From assembly GCA_002395835.1 (NCBI GenBank), contig DGVD01000011.1:187868-251867 (forward strand): a stretch of DNA of 64,000 nucleotides. The letters are read 5' to 3'. The number at the start of each line of letters is the position of its first letter. Positions within the stretch are counted from its first letter, which is position 1. Source of the stretch: Bacteroidales bacterium UBA4293. Lineage in GTDB: Bacteria > Bacteroidota > Bacteroidia > Bacteroidales > Bacteroidaceae. This document shows, one piece after another, positions 18,163 to 26,506 of the stretch. The position numbers and the translations under genes were made by a program. Under the pieces are notes generated by a model. It was given only the letters and a program-made list of their open reading frames with translations, had not been told where the DNA came from and did no database searches.

Positions 18163-19848
18163 TTATAATAAATTAAGCTTAATAATTACGGAATCATAGG
18201 CTTTCACATCCACCGTACAAATTTTTTCTGGCAGGAACTGATAAACTCCTTGTGCCCCTGTGAGTAGTTCTACACCTGGAGCATCTGCTTTACATTTCAT
18301 GTTCAGGTATTTGAAAGCATGTTCAGGAATCTTCACACCTATTCGTGCGTCAGAATTACTGAAATTAGCCACAATCAAAAGTACGTTGTCATCTTTTTTC
18401 CTTAGATAAGCATAGTGTCGTTGGTCATTCAGCATCCAACCGCCATAGTTTACGTACATAAGGTCGAACATCTCTCCCTCACGTATTGCTGGTTCTTGAT
18501 TGCAGAGGGTTAACAGTTTCTTGTAGAATCCCCTTAGTTCTATTTCTGAAGGTTTCAACAAGGCTCCGTCAAACTTTCCCTTGTTTCTCCACCTGCGTAT
18601 GGTATCTACGGTCCAATAGTCGAAGATGGTTGTTCTACCATCTATTCCACTGAATCCTTCATTGTCCATACCTCTTTCTCCTAATTCTTGTCCGAAGTAA
18701 ATCATGACAGGATTCTTGAACAGTGTGGCAGAAACAGTCATGGCTGCTTTTGCTTTTAGGCCTGATCCTAGGAAATAATTACTTCCGATGCGCTGCTCAT
18801 CATGGTTCTCCAGGAAATTCAGCATGTGATCCTGAATGTCTGTTACATTCTGCCAGCATCCGGTTAGGTTGGAAGCTGATGTCTTGTTACAAGCCACAGA
18901 GCGCAGTGTATCGTATAAACCTACTTTGTCGTATAGATAGTCGAATTTTCCGTGGTAGATGTAGTTGCGATAAGATACCGGATTATAAATCTCTGCAATG
19001 AAGATGATTACCGGATTCTTTTCTTTGATTTGGGGAATAACCCATCCCCAGAACTCCACAGGTACCATTTCGGCCATATCGCAACGGAATCCATCCACAC
19101 CCATCGCTGTCCAGTAAAGCAGGATATCCAGCATTTTGTGCCATGTGTCTGGAATTGGTGTGAAGTAATTATGGTCGATGCTGTAGTCTCGGCCATAATT
19201 TAGTTTCACAGTTTCATACCAGTCATTACGGCTAACCCAGTAACCGAAGACATCGTTTCCAGAAGCTTTGGCTGGGATTTCAACGTAGGGTTTGCTTTCT
19301 CCTGCATTCATATCTATGCCGGTCAGTTGATGGCCGGGATAGTAATAAAAATTGTTATTAGGGAGAAAAGAAAATTCCAGGTTGTCCATCTCGCCTAAGT
19401 CTTTTACTCCAGCGGGTTTAGCATCTGAATGGTATTGTCGTGCCACATGATTTGGAACGAAATCCATAATGACTTTTAATCCGGCCTTGTGTGTACGGTT
19501 TACCAGATTCTTGAATTCCTTCAGTCGCTCTGGAACCTTTACGGCTAGGTCTGGGTCAATATCGTAATAGTCTTTCACCGCGTAGGGTGACCCGGCTTTT
19601 CCTTTAACTATAGCTGGATGGTCTTTTCTGATGCCGTATGCAGTATAGTCGGTCTGAGTGGCATGTTCTAGCAATCCTGTATACCAAATATGGGTTATAC
19701 CCATGCTCTTGATTTCATTCAGCGCTTTGTTTGTGAAATCTGCCATAGTACCACATCCATTGGTCTCTTTATCACCATTTTGGAAGTTGGCCACGCAGTC
19801 ATTGCCAAACAGTCGGGTAAATACTTGATATATGATTGGTTTTTCCAT
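18163..19848 (-). CDS. GH13 alpha-amylase family enzyme, cytosolic
   Basis: A 561-aa glycoside hydrolase without a signal peptide. GH13 regions: VIMDFVPNHV (region I), GFRCDMAEM (nucleophile Asp), IIFIAEIY (acid/base Glu) and FLENHDEQR (transition-state Asp). It opens with IIYQVFTRLFGN, typical for intracellular amylases acting on glycogen or imported malto-oligosaccharides; exact specificity cannot be read. It starts 9 bases downstream of the fabD stop on the minus strand, probably the last gene of the HU-Rng-FabD run. Confidence 0.88.
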   Translation of the reverse strand: MEKPIIYQVFTRLFGNDCVANFQNGDKETNGCGTMADFTNKALNEIKSMGITHIWYTGLLEHATQTDYTAYGIRKDHPAIVKGKAGSPYAVKDYYDIDPDLAVKVPERLKEFKNLVNRTHKAGLKVIMDFVPNHVARQYHSDAKPAGVKDLGEMDNLEFSFLPNNNFYYYPGHQLTGIDMNAGESKPYVEIPAKASGNDVFGYWVSRNDWYETVKLNYGRDYSIDHNYFTPIPDTWHKMLDILLYWTAMGVDGFRCDMAEMVPVEFWGWVIPQIKEKNPVIIFIAEIYNPVSYRNYIYHGKFDYLYDKVGLYDTLRSVACNKTSASNLTGCWQNVTDIQDHMLNFLENHDEQRIGSNYFLGSGLKAKAAMTVSATLFKNPVMIYFGQELGERGMDNEGFSGIDGRTTIFDYWTVDTIRRWRNKGKFDGALLKPSEIELRGFYKKLLTLCNQEPAIREGEMFDLMYVNYGGWMLNDQRHYAYLRKKDDNVLLIVANFSNSDARIGVKIPEHAFKYLNMKCKADAPGVELLTGAQGVYQFLPEKICTVDVKAYDSVIIKLNLL

Positions 19849-19857
19849 GTGTAATGA

Positions 19858-20745
19858 TTAAATAAGTCCGTGAACGGTTACGTTTCGGTCTATTTTTGCA
19901 ATCATGCCTTGAAGTGCTTTGCCTGGTCCGCATTCGGTGAAGTCTGTAGCACCGGCTGCAATCATGTTCTGTACCTCATAGGTCCATTTTACAGGAGCGG
20001 TAAGCTGTGCAATCAGGTTTTTCTTGATTTCTTCAGGGTTAGTATGTGCCTGTGCATCTACATTCTGATATACTGGGCACTTAGGAGTAGAGAAAGCTGT
20101 AGCTTCTATAGCAGCTTGTAACTCGTCCTTAGCTGGCTGCATAAGTGGAGAGTGGAATGCACCACCTACTGGCAGTGGAAGAGCACGCTTTGCACCTGCA
20201 GCCTTCAATGCCTCGCAAGCTTCAGCTATTGCTTCGTTGTTACCTGAGATAACCAATTGGCCAGGGTTATTATAATTGGCACAAACTACCACGTGGCCTG
20301 GTTTGTTGATAGAAGCGCAAACTTCTTCAATCTTTTCATCGGGCAGGCCAATGATGGCAGCCATTGTGGATGGGGCAGCCTCGCATGCTTTCTGCATGGC
20401 TTGAGCACGCTGTGAAACCAGTTTCAGGCCATCCTCGAAAGATAGTGCGCCAGCAGCTACCAGGGCAGAGAACTCACCCAGAGAGTGACCACCTACCATG
20501 TCTGCGTTAAACTTGTCGCCAAGGCAAATGGCAGAAATAACTGAGTGAAGGAATACAGCAGGCTGGGTAACCTTGGTCTGCTTCAGCTCTTCAGCTGTGC
20601 CTTCAAACATGATTTTTGTAATTTCAAAACCTAAAATCTCATTAGCTTTGTCAAACAGCTCTTTTGCTTTTGGATTATTCTCGTACAGGTCCTTGCCCAT
20701 ACCAGAAAATTGTGCACCCTGTCCAGGGAAAACAAATGCGTTCAT
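19858..20745 (-). CDS. fabD: Malonyl-CoA:ACP transacylase
   Basis: A 295-aa cytosolic enzyme that loads malonyl groups onto acyl carrier protein for fatty acid synthesis. It shows FVFPGQGAQFSGMG at the N-terminus, GHSLGEFSAL with the nucleophile Ser, and GGAFHSPLM with the catalytic His. The length is typical. Located 21 bases after the RNase G stop and directly before the GH13 gene. Confidence 0.95.
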   Translation of the reverse strand: MNAFVFPGQGAQFSGMGKDLYENNPKAKELFDKANEILGFEITKIMFEGTAEELKQTKVTQPAVFLHSVISAICLGDKFNADMVGGHSLGEFSALVAAGALSFEDGLKLVSQRAQAMQKACEAAPSTMAAIIGLPDEKIEEVCASINKPGHVVVCANYNNPGQLVISGNNEAIAEACEALKAAGAKRALPLPVGGAFHSPLMQPAKDELQAAIEATAFSTPKCPVYQNVDAQAHTNPEEIKKNLIAQLTAPVKWTYEVQNMIAAGATDFTECGPGKALQGMIAKIDRNVTVHGLI

Positions 20746-20766
20746 TACTCTATTTATTTTAAGTGT

Positions 20767-22341
20767 TTAATTATTATCTTTACTGTCCTTCATGTCAATT
20801 TCTTCCCCATTTTTATCATAGAAGATGTACTGTAGGAAGGCAAGTGACTGATTCGGTACAATTTTTATGCCGAAGCCATATTTCATCTGCCATTTTCTCT
20901 TCAATGAGAAGATACCCTGATCAATATAGGCTGCGACATAAGGGTGGATATGTAGTTTGAATTTCCTGATTTCTAGCTTGTTGACCAGATAATCAATTTT
21001 ATTCTCCAATGTATCTGTAAACAAAATGGAAGACCGAATTCTTCCTTTGCCAAAGCAAGTAGGGCAGACTTCATCTACCACCACATCCATGGCAGGACGT
21101 ACACGCTGTCTTGTGATTTGCATCAGACCGAACTTACTGAGAGGCAGAATATTGTGCTTCGCCCGGTCTTTTTGCATGTTCTGGCACATGCGCTCATAGA
21201 GCTTCTGGCGATTTTCAGGCTCGTGCATGTCGATGAAATCCACTACAATGATTCCACCCATATCACGCAGTCTGAGTTGGCGTGCCAGCTCGTCTGCAGC
21301 ACCCAGATTCACGTCAATGGCGTTATTCTCTTGTCCGTCGTTCGATTTGGAACGATTTCCACTATTCACATCCACTACATGCAGAGCCTCGGTATGCTCT
21401 ATAATGAGATAGGCTCCATGCTTGAATGTGATGGTCTTTCCGAAAGAAGATTTCAGCTGTTTGGTAACAGCAAAATTGTCGAAGATAGGAAGATTACCCG
21501 TATATTTCTTTACAATCTGTACTCTGTCTGGGGCAATGAGGGAGACGTAGTCTTTTACCTCTTCAAATACGTTTTCGTCGTTCACGTAGATATTCTCATA
21601 AGAAGGGTTGAATAGATCCCTGAGCAAGGCTACGGTACGGCTTGTTTCTTCATAACAAAGTTGGGGCAACTTTGTAGCTTTTTGAGCTTTTGTAATAGTG
21701 TCTTCCCAGTGCTTGAGCAGTGTCTTCAGCTCTAAATCCAGTTCTGCCACTCTTTTTCCTTCGGCCACTGTACGTACAATGACTCCCATATTCTTAGGCT
21801 TGATGCTTTGGATGAGCTGCTTGAGACGGGTACGTTCTTCGCTCGACTTGATTTTAGTGGAAACAGAAACTTTATTGTTGAATGGCATGAGAACCAGATA
21901 TCTGCCGGCAAAAGAGAGTTCGCTGGTCAGACGCGGCCCTTTTGTAGAAATAGGCTCTTTTACAATCTGGACCAGCACTTCTTGTCCGGGTTCCAGGGTG
22001 TTCTGCACGCTTCCATCCTTGGCAATGTCGGGAAGCATGGTTGCCTTACTTAGAGGGAAAAGTTTCTGTTTGTTACTTAAAACCTGTTTCAGATATTTTT
22101 GGTAAGAACTAAATTGAGGACCAAGGTCAAGGTAATGAAGGAATGCGTCACGTTCATAACCCACATCCACGAAGCAGGCGTTCAATCCAGGCATAATCTT
22201 TCTGACTTTGCCCAGATAAATGTTGCCTACGGAAAAAGAGGCGGAACGGCCTTCTTTTTGGAACTCTACTAAGGTTTTGTCCTCAAGCAGAGCAATGGAA
22301 ATATCCTTAGGCTGGACATCAATAATTACTTCGCTGGTCAT
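20767..22341 (-). CDS. rng: Ribonuclease G (RNase E/G family)
   Basis: A 524-aa endoribonuclease acting on rRNA precursors and mRNA. An N-terminal S1-like domain (SVGNIYLGKVRKIMPGLNACFVDVGYERDAFLH) is followed by the catalytic domain with GGIIVVDFIDM (metal-binding Asp) and a CPTCFGKG zinc-link near residue 435. It lacks the long C-terminal scaffold of RNase E. A 16-bp hairpin at 22375-22420 lies in its leader and could be a processing or autoregulatory site. Confidence 0.93.
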   Translation of the reverse strand: MTSEVIIDVQPKDISIALLEDKTLVEFQKEGRSASFSVGNIYLGKVRKIMPGLNACFVDVGYERDAFLHYLDLGPQFSSYQKYLKQVLSNKQKLFPLSKATMLPDIAKDGSVQNTLEPGQEVLVQIVKEPISTKGPRLTSELSFAGRYLVLMPFNNKVSVSTKIKSSEERTRLKQLIQSIKPKNMGVIVRTVAEGKRVAELDLELKTLLKHWEDTITKAQKATKLPQLCYEETSRTVALLRDLFNPSYENIYVNDENVFEEVKDYVSLIAPDRVQIVKKYTGNLPIFDNFAVTKQLKSSFGKTITFKHGAYLIIEHTEALHVVDVNSGNRSKSNDGQENNAIDVNLGAADELARQLRLRDMGGIIVVDFIDMHEPENRQKLYERMCQNMQKDRAKHNILPLSKFGLMQITRQRVRPAMDVVVDEVCPTCFGKGRIRSSILFTDTLENKIDYLVNKLEIRKFKLHIHPYVAAYIDQGIFSLKRKWQMKYGFGIKIVPNQSLAFLQYIFYDKNGEEIDMKDSKDNN

Positions 22342-22374
22342 TAAAAATTACATTTTAGTTCATAAGTTTATAAA

Positions 22375-22420
22375 CGAAGAACAAACCTGAGACCAAAAAA
22401 CTGTTCAGGTTTGTTCTTCG
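22375..22420 (-). repeat. 16-bp perfect inverted repeat in the leader of rng
   Basis: CGAAGAACAAACCTGA and TCAGGTTTGTTCTTCG form a perfect 16-bp stem with a 14-base loop between the 29-aa gene and rng. There is no clean T run after it on the minus strand, so it may be an attenuator or RNase processing site rather than a simple terminator. Confidence 0.6.
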
Positions 22421-22436
22421 CAAGAAAGACGAGGCT

Positions 22437-22526
22437 TTATTTGCTCTTATGTCTGTTCTTTCTCAGTCTTTTTTTACGCTTGTGAGTAGACATTTTATGT
22501 CTCTTATGCTTCTTTCCGTTTGGCAT
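22437..22526 (-). CDS. 29-aa very basic protein, likely small-subunit ribosomal protein of the bS22/mS38 (COX24/AURKAIP1) type
   Basis: Reads MPNGKKHKRHKMSTHKRKKR and continues LRKNRHKSK before TAA. The pattern KxxRHKMxxHKxRKRLRKxR matches what I recall of the conserved core shared by short actinobacterial bS22, mitochondrial mS38/AURKAIP1 and many Bacteroidetes mini-proteins. Such proteins sit at the decoding side of the small subunit. It is located between HU and rng on the minus strand, in a neighbourhood of translation and RNA genes. The family call is from memory of the motif. Confidence 0.75.
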   Translation of the reverse strand: MPNGKKHKRHKMSTHKRKKRLRKNRHKSK

Positions 22527-22558
22527 AGTTTAAAAATTTATGTTTGTTATTAATCTTT

Positions 22559-22840
22559 TTACTTTGTCTCTTTTACAGCCTCCATGAAAACCTTAGCAGG
22601 CTTGAAAGCAGGAATGTTGTGTGCTGCTATCTTTATTGTAGTATTTTTGGAAATATTACGTGCAGTCTTCTCGGCACGTTTTTTCAGAATGAAACTACCG
22701 AAGCCGCGGAGGTATACAGCCTCTTCTTTCTCCAAGGATTCCTTGACACTGTCCATGAAAGCTTCTACTGTAGCCAATACAGTGGCTTTGTCAATTCCAG
22801 TTTTCTGGGAGATTTGTGATACTATATCTGCCTTTGTCAT
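22559..22840 (-). CDS. HU/IHF-family DNA-binding protein
   Basis: A 93-aa nucleoid protein. It begins MTKADIVSQISQKTGIDKATVLATVEAFMDSVKESL (dimerisation helices) and has the RGFGSFILKKRAEKTARN arm-proximal strand and IPAFKPAKVF, where the Pro at the tip of the DNA-wrapping arm is expected. It bends or packages DNA as a dimer. A TATATTTG box on the minus strand at 22893-22900 is a good promoter candidate. Confidence 0.93.
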   Translation of the reverse strand: MTKADIVSQISQKTGIDKATVLATVEAFMDSVKESLEKEEAVYLRGFGSFILKKRAEKTARNISKNTTIKIAAHNIPAFKPAKVFMEAVKETK

Positions 22841-22892
22841 TTTTGTAAAATATTATTGTTGTCTTTTATTCCGATTCTAATTTTTTGGCTTG

Positions 22893-22900
22893 CAAATATA
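22893..22900 (-). promoter_or_regulatory. -7 promoter box of the HU gene
   Basis: CAAATATA on the plus strand reads TATATTTG on the minus strand (TAnnTTTG), 53 bases upstream of the HU ATG. Confidence 0.55.
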
Positions 22901-22975
22901 TAGCTTTTCTGCCACGTGAAAAAATATATTTGGGAGATTTTTGAAAAAAACCGTTTTTTAGTCTTTATTTTGTAC

Positions 22976-22983
22976 TAACTTTG
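22976..22983 (+). promoter_or_regulatory. -7 promoter box of mutY
   Basis: TAACTTTG matches TAnnTTTG and ends 14 or 20 bases before the two candidate mutY ATGs (22997 and 23003), so the leader is very short. Confidence 0.55.
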
Positions 22984-23002
22984 CAAGGCAACAGACATGA
23001 TT

Positions 23003-24040
23003 ATGGACTCATTCTTCTCTAAGGCTTTGATTTCATGGTATCAGGAGCATCAGCGTTTTTTACCTTGGCGATGTACTTCTGATCCCTATGCAATATGGAT
23101 TTCTGAGATTATCTTGCAGCAGACTAGGGTTGCTCAAGGTCTGGATTATTATAATAGGTTTATGGCCCGCTTCCCGGATGTGGAAACTTTGGCTCAGGCT
23201 TCAGAAGATGAGGTGCTTCTTTACTGGCAAGGGCTGGGCTATTATTCACGTGCCCGTAATTTGCATTTTGCTGCCCACCAAATAGTGGAACAAGGCGGAT
23301 TTCCCAAAACTTATGAGGGTGTCCGAGCTTTGAAAGGGGTAGGCGATTATACGGCTGCAGCCATCAGTTCCATAGCCTTTGGACTCCCATATGCGGTGGT
23401 CGATGGTAATGTATATCGTGTTCTTTCCCGTGTGTTCGGTGTGGATATACCTATTGATTCTACGCAGGGTAAGAAATATTTCGCACAGTTGGCACAGGAA
23501 CTTATCGATGTAGATGCTCCTGGGCTTTATAACCAGTCTATTATGGATTTCGGAGCGTTGCAGTGTGTTCCTAAATCTCCTAACTGTGATACTTGTCCAT
23601 TACAGGATAGGTGTGTGGCTCATGCTCAGCATAAGTTGGATGCTTTACCAGTAAAAAGCCATAAGACCAAGGTCACTCATCGCTACTTCCATTATCTCAA
23701 TGTCCGTATAGGCGATGAAATGCTCTTGCACCAGCGAAAAGCCGATGATATATGGAAGAATCTGTACGAAGTTCCATTGGTGGAAGCAGACCATAGGATG
23801 TCTGTCGATGAATTGACACAAACTACTTTGTTCCGTCAGTTGGCTTGTAATCAGATTCAGTTGGTAAAGGAACAGGTCAAACATGTCCTTTCGCATCGTG
23901 TTATCTTTGCAGATTTATACATTCTCTCTGCTAGCCAATGGCCTTCGCCTTTGCCAGCAGGCTATTTCAAATTGAAAGTGTCCGATTTGGGTCATTATGC
24001 TATCTCCCGATTAATGGATATCATATTGCAAGAAAAATAA
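23003..24040 (+). CDS. mutY: A/G-specific adenine DNA glycosylase
   Basis: A 345-aa base-excision repair enzyme that removes A mispaired with 8-oxoguanine. The helix-hairpin-helix with catalytic Asp is LKGVGDYTAAAISSIAFGLPYAVVDGN (given as separate parts: LKGVGDYTAAAI, then AVVDGNVYRVLSR). The catalytic Glu lies in SEIILQQTR, the [4Fe-4S] loop is CVPKSPNCDTCPLQDRC, and a NUDIX-like C-terminal domain that reads 8-oxoG is present. ATG 23003 gives the usual MDSFF start; ATG 22997 is also possible. First gene of mutY-ssb-gldE-PPTase. Confidence 0.93.
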   Translation: MDSFFSKALISWYQEHQRFLPWRCTSDPYAIWISEIILQQTRVAQGLDYYNRFMARFPDVETLAQASEDEVLLYWQGLGYYSRARNLHFAAHQIVEQGGFPKTYEGVRALKGVGDYTAAAISSIAFGLPYAVVDGNVYRVLSRVFGVDIPIDSTQGKKYFAQLAQELIDVDAPGLYNQSIMDFGALQCVPKSPNCDTCPLQDRCVAHAQHKLDALPVKSHKTKVTHRYFHYLNVRIGDEMLLHQRKADDIWKNLYEVPLVEADHRMSVDELTQTTLFRQLACNQIQLVKEQVKHVLSHRVIFADLYILSASQWPSPLPAGYFKLKVSDLGHYAISRLMDIILQEK

Positions 24041-24080
24041 AAAAAGCACTTCGAAAATTGGCAGATAAGGAAAATATATA

Positions 24081-24088
24081 TACCTTTG
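24081..24088 (+). promoter_or_regulatory. -7 promoter box of ssb
   Basis: TACCTTTG at 24081-24088 lies 22 bases before the ssb ATG at 24110. An alternative start near 24086 would lie inside the box, which supports 24110. Confidence 0.55.
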
Positions 24089-24109
24089 TGCTGTTTAACA
24101 TTTAAATAT

Positions 24110-24517
24110 ATGTCAGTAAACAAAGTGATTCTCATCGGTAACGTAGGCAAAGAGCCAGAAATCCGTTACACAGACAACCACGTAGCAGTAGCACAGTTTA
24201 CACTGGCTACTACAGAAAGAGGGTACACCCTTCAGAATGGTACCCAGGTGCCCGATCGTACAGAGTGGCACAACATTGTTTTATGGAGAGGTTTAGCTGA
24301 GATTGTGGAAAAGTTTGTCCATAAAGGCGACCGTCTTTATATAGAAGGGAAAATCAGGACCCGTAGTTATGATGATCAGAGCGGGCAACGTCGCTACATC
24401 ACAGAAATTGTGGGCGATAATATGGAGATGCTTACCCCTAAGGCAGGGGCAACTTCACAGAATGTAGTTTCCCAACCTGTGCAAAACAAGCCGCAAGCAG
24501 AGGAACCTCCATTCTAA
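24110..24517 (+). CDS. ssb: Single-stranded DNA-binding protein
   Basis: A 135-aa OB-fold protein starting MSVNKVILIGNVGKEPEIRY, with FTLATTERGY, EWHNIVLWRGLAEIVEKFVHKGDRLYIEGKI and an acidic tail ending EEPPF that recruits replication and repair partners. It coats single-stranded DNA as a tetramer. The tail is shorter than in E. coli SSB. Own promoter box just upstream; followed by gldE. Confidence 0.95.
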   Translation: MSVNKVILIGNVGKEPEIRYTDNHVAVAQFTLATTERGYTLQNGTQVPDRTEWHNIVLWRGLAEIVEKFVHKGDRLYIEGKIRTRSYDDQSGQRRYITEIVGDNMEMLTPKAGATSQNVVSQPVQNKPQAEEPPF

Positions 24518-24540
24518 TTGTTTCACTAATACAGTAAAAT

Positions 24541-25893
24541 TTGGACTCGTCGTTTATCGAAGGTATACAGGCCTTCTTTATGGATAACATTACAATGACC
24601 GCACCTACCTTAGGTGCAGTCATTGCTATTATATTAGCTGTCATTCTTTTGGGTGCCTCAGCTTTTGTATCTGGTTCTGAAATCGCATTCTTCTCGTTAG
24701 ACCCTAATGACTTGAATGAACTTGAGGAAAGTGAGGCTTCTGGGGATAAGAAAATCCTAGATTTGCGTAGCAATCAGGAACGCTTGTTGGCTACAATCTT
24801 GATATCCAATAATTTCGTGAATGTAACGATTATCATGCTGTGCAATTTCTTTTTTGCCAGTGTTATGACTTTTCATGGAAAATATGGATCTTTGGTGGAA
24901 TTTATCGCAATTTCCGTTATCCTTACTTTTCTGTTGTTGCTTTTTGGAGAAATCATGCCTAAGATTTTCTCTGCCCAGAACCCACTCCGTTTTGCTCGTA
25001 TGGCAGCTCCTGGAATTTCCCTACTACAGAAAATTTTCTGGCCAATTGAAAACCTGCTGATGTCTTCTACAAACCTCACGAATAAAGTGGTTACTAAAAA
25101 GCATCAATCTATCGATTTGGATGATTTGGAACAGGCTTTGGAACTCACGGATAAGAATGAGATCGCCACTGAAAGTAATATCTTGGAAGGAATCATCCGT
25201 TTTGGTGATGAAACGGTAAAAGAGGTTATGACTCCACGACTTGATGTGGTGGATCTGGATATTAAGACTCCTTATAGTGAGGTGCTGAAATGTATTGTAG
25301 ACAATGTTTATTCACGTATTCCAATATACGCCGGCTCTCACGACAATGTAAAGGGTATCCTTTATATTAAGGATTTGCTTCCACATTTGGAAAAACCGGC
25401 TGGATTCCGGTGGCAATCTTTGATACGTCCTCCTTTCTTTGTCCCGGAAACAAAGAAAATAGACGATTTGCTACGTGACTTCCAGACGAACAAGGTGCAT
25501 ATTGCTATTGTGGTGGATGAGTTCGGTGGCAATTCGGGCATCGTTACCATGGAAGATATCATTGAAGAAATCTTTGGAGAAATAAATGATGAATTTGATG
25601 AGGACGAGAAAAACTATGTACGCCTGAATTCGAATACGTTTATTTTCGAAGCAAAGACTTTGCTTACCGATTTTACCCGTTACCTGAAACTCAGTGATGA
25701 GTTCTTTGAAGATGCGGAGGGTGATGCAGATACTTTGGCGGGCTTGCTGTTGGAAATCAAAGGTGAGTTCCCTAAACTTCATGAATGTATTTCTTATAAG
25801 AACTTTGAATTTGAAGTGCTGGAGATGGATGAGCGTCGCATTGTAAAAATCAAGGTGACAGAAAATAAGGAAGAGTCTAAAAAGGAAGAGTAA
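24541..25893 (+). CDS. gldE: GldE-type CNNM/CorC family membrane protein
   Basis: A 450-aa protein with a DUF21/CNNM membrane domain (about 20-200, three to four helices, ASAFVSGSEIAFFSL), a CBS pair (about 210-340, EVMTPRLDVVDLD and VHIAIVVDEFGGNSGIVTMEDIIEEIFG) and a C-terminal CorC_HlyC domain. The family is linked to divalent-cation transport; in gliding flavobacteria it is GldE, but non-gliding Bacteroidales keep it beside mutY and ssb. The likely start is TTG at 24541; ATG at 24580 is an alternative. Confidence 0.85.
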   Translation: MDSSFIEGIQAFFMDNITMTAPTLGAVIAIILAVILLGASAFVSGSEIAFFSLDPNDLNELEESEASGDKKILDLRSNQERLLATILISNNFVNVTIIMLCNFFFASVMTFHGKYGSLVEFIAISVILTFLLLLFGEIMPKIFSAQNPLRFARMAAPGISLLQKIFWPIENLLMSSTNLTNKVVTKKHQSIDLDDLEQALELTDKNEIATESNILEGIIRFGDETVKEVMTPRLDVVDLDIKTPYSEVLKCIVDNVYSRIPIYAGSHDNVKGILYIKDLLPHLEKPAGFRWQSLIRPPFFVPETKKIDDLLRDFQTNKVHIAIVVDEFGGNSGIVTMEDIIEEIFGEINDEFDEDEKNYVRLNSNTFIFEAKTLLTDFTRYLKLSDEFFEDAEGDADTLAGLLLEIKGEFPKLHECISYKNFEFEVLEMDERRIVKIKVTENKEESKKEE

Positions 25894-25894
25894 A

Positions 25895-26506
25895 TTGCCT
25901 GTATTTCATAAAATCAATCCTAGTTTTGTGGTTTGGGAGGTGAAAGAGTCACTCCCTGAACTGCTTTCTTTATTGCCTGCCTCTGTTCAGTGCCCTTCAT
26001 TTAAGGCAGAATCTCGTAAGCTGGAATGGGCTGCTGCTCATGTCTTGGTACAGGAGATAACGGGAAGATTTCAACTTATCAAACATCTGTATACGGGTGC
26101 ACCTTTTTTAGAGGGTGATGCCCGTCATTTAAGCATTTCTCATACCCGAAACTTTGTGTCTGTCTGTCTGTCGGATGTTCCCGTGGGAATTGACGTGGAA
26201 ATGATAACCCCTCGTGCCAATAAGCTACGCAGTCGTTTCATGTCACCCGGTGAGGGGTTCTTGGAGGATGGATATGCCGATGTGGAAGCTACTTTGCTTT
26301 GGTCGGCCAAGGAATCTTTATTTAAAATACTAGAGGAGCAAGATGCAGTGGATTTCCTGCAGCATCTTCAAACCCAGGCTGTTCCTTTCTCAGAAGAAGG
26401 TATCATCCCTGCACAAGAAAAAAGGACTCCATACCAGAAAATGTATGAAGTCCATTATCGTATTTTCCCAGATTTTGTCTTGACTTGGGCCTTGATTAAA
26501 CAGTAA
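25895..26506 (+). CDS. 4'-phosphopantetheinyl transferase superfamily protein
   Basis: A 203-aa Sfp-type enzyme that attaches phosphopantetheine to carrier proteins. Motifs are LSISHTRNFVSVCLS, VGIDVEMI (metal-binding Asp and Glu) and LLWSAKESLFKIL (conserved KE). No ATG is available at the junction; a TTG at 25895, one base after the gldE stop, is the likely start. It completes the mutY-ssb-gldE-PPTase operon. Its 3' end overlaps the convergent ansA end by 11 bases. Confidence 0.85.
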   Translation: MPVFHKINPSFVVWEVKESLPELLSLLPASVQCPSFKAESRKLEWAAAHVLVQEITGRFQLIKHLYTGAPFLEGDARHLSISHTRNFVSVCLSDVPVGIDVEMITPRANKLRSRFMSPGEGFLEDGYADVEATLLWSAKESLFKILEEQDAVDFLQHLQTQAVPFSEEGIIPAQEKRTPYQKMYEVHYRIFPDFVLTWALIKQ

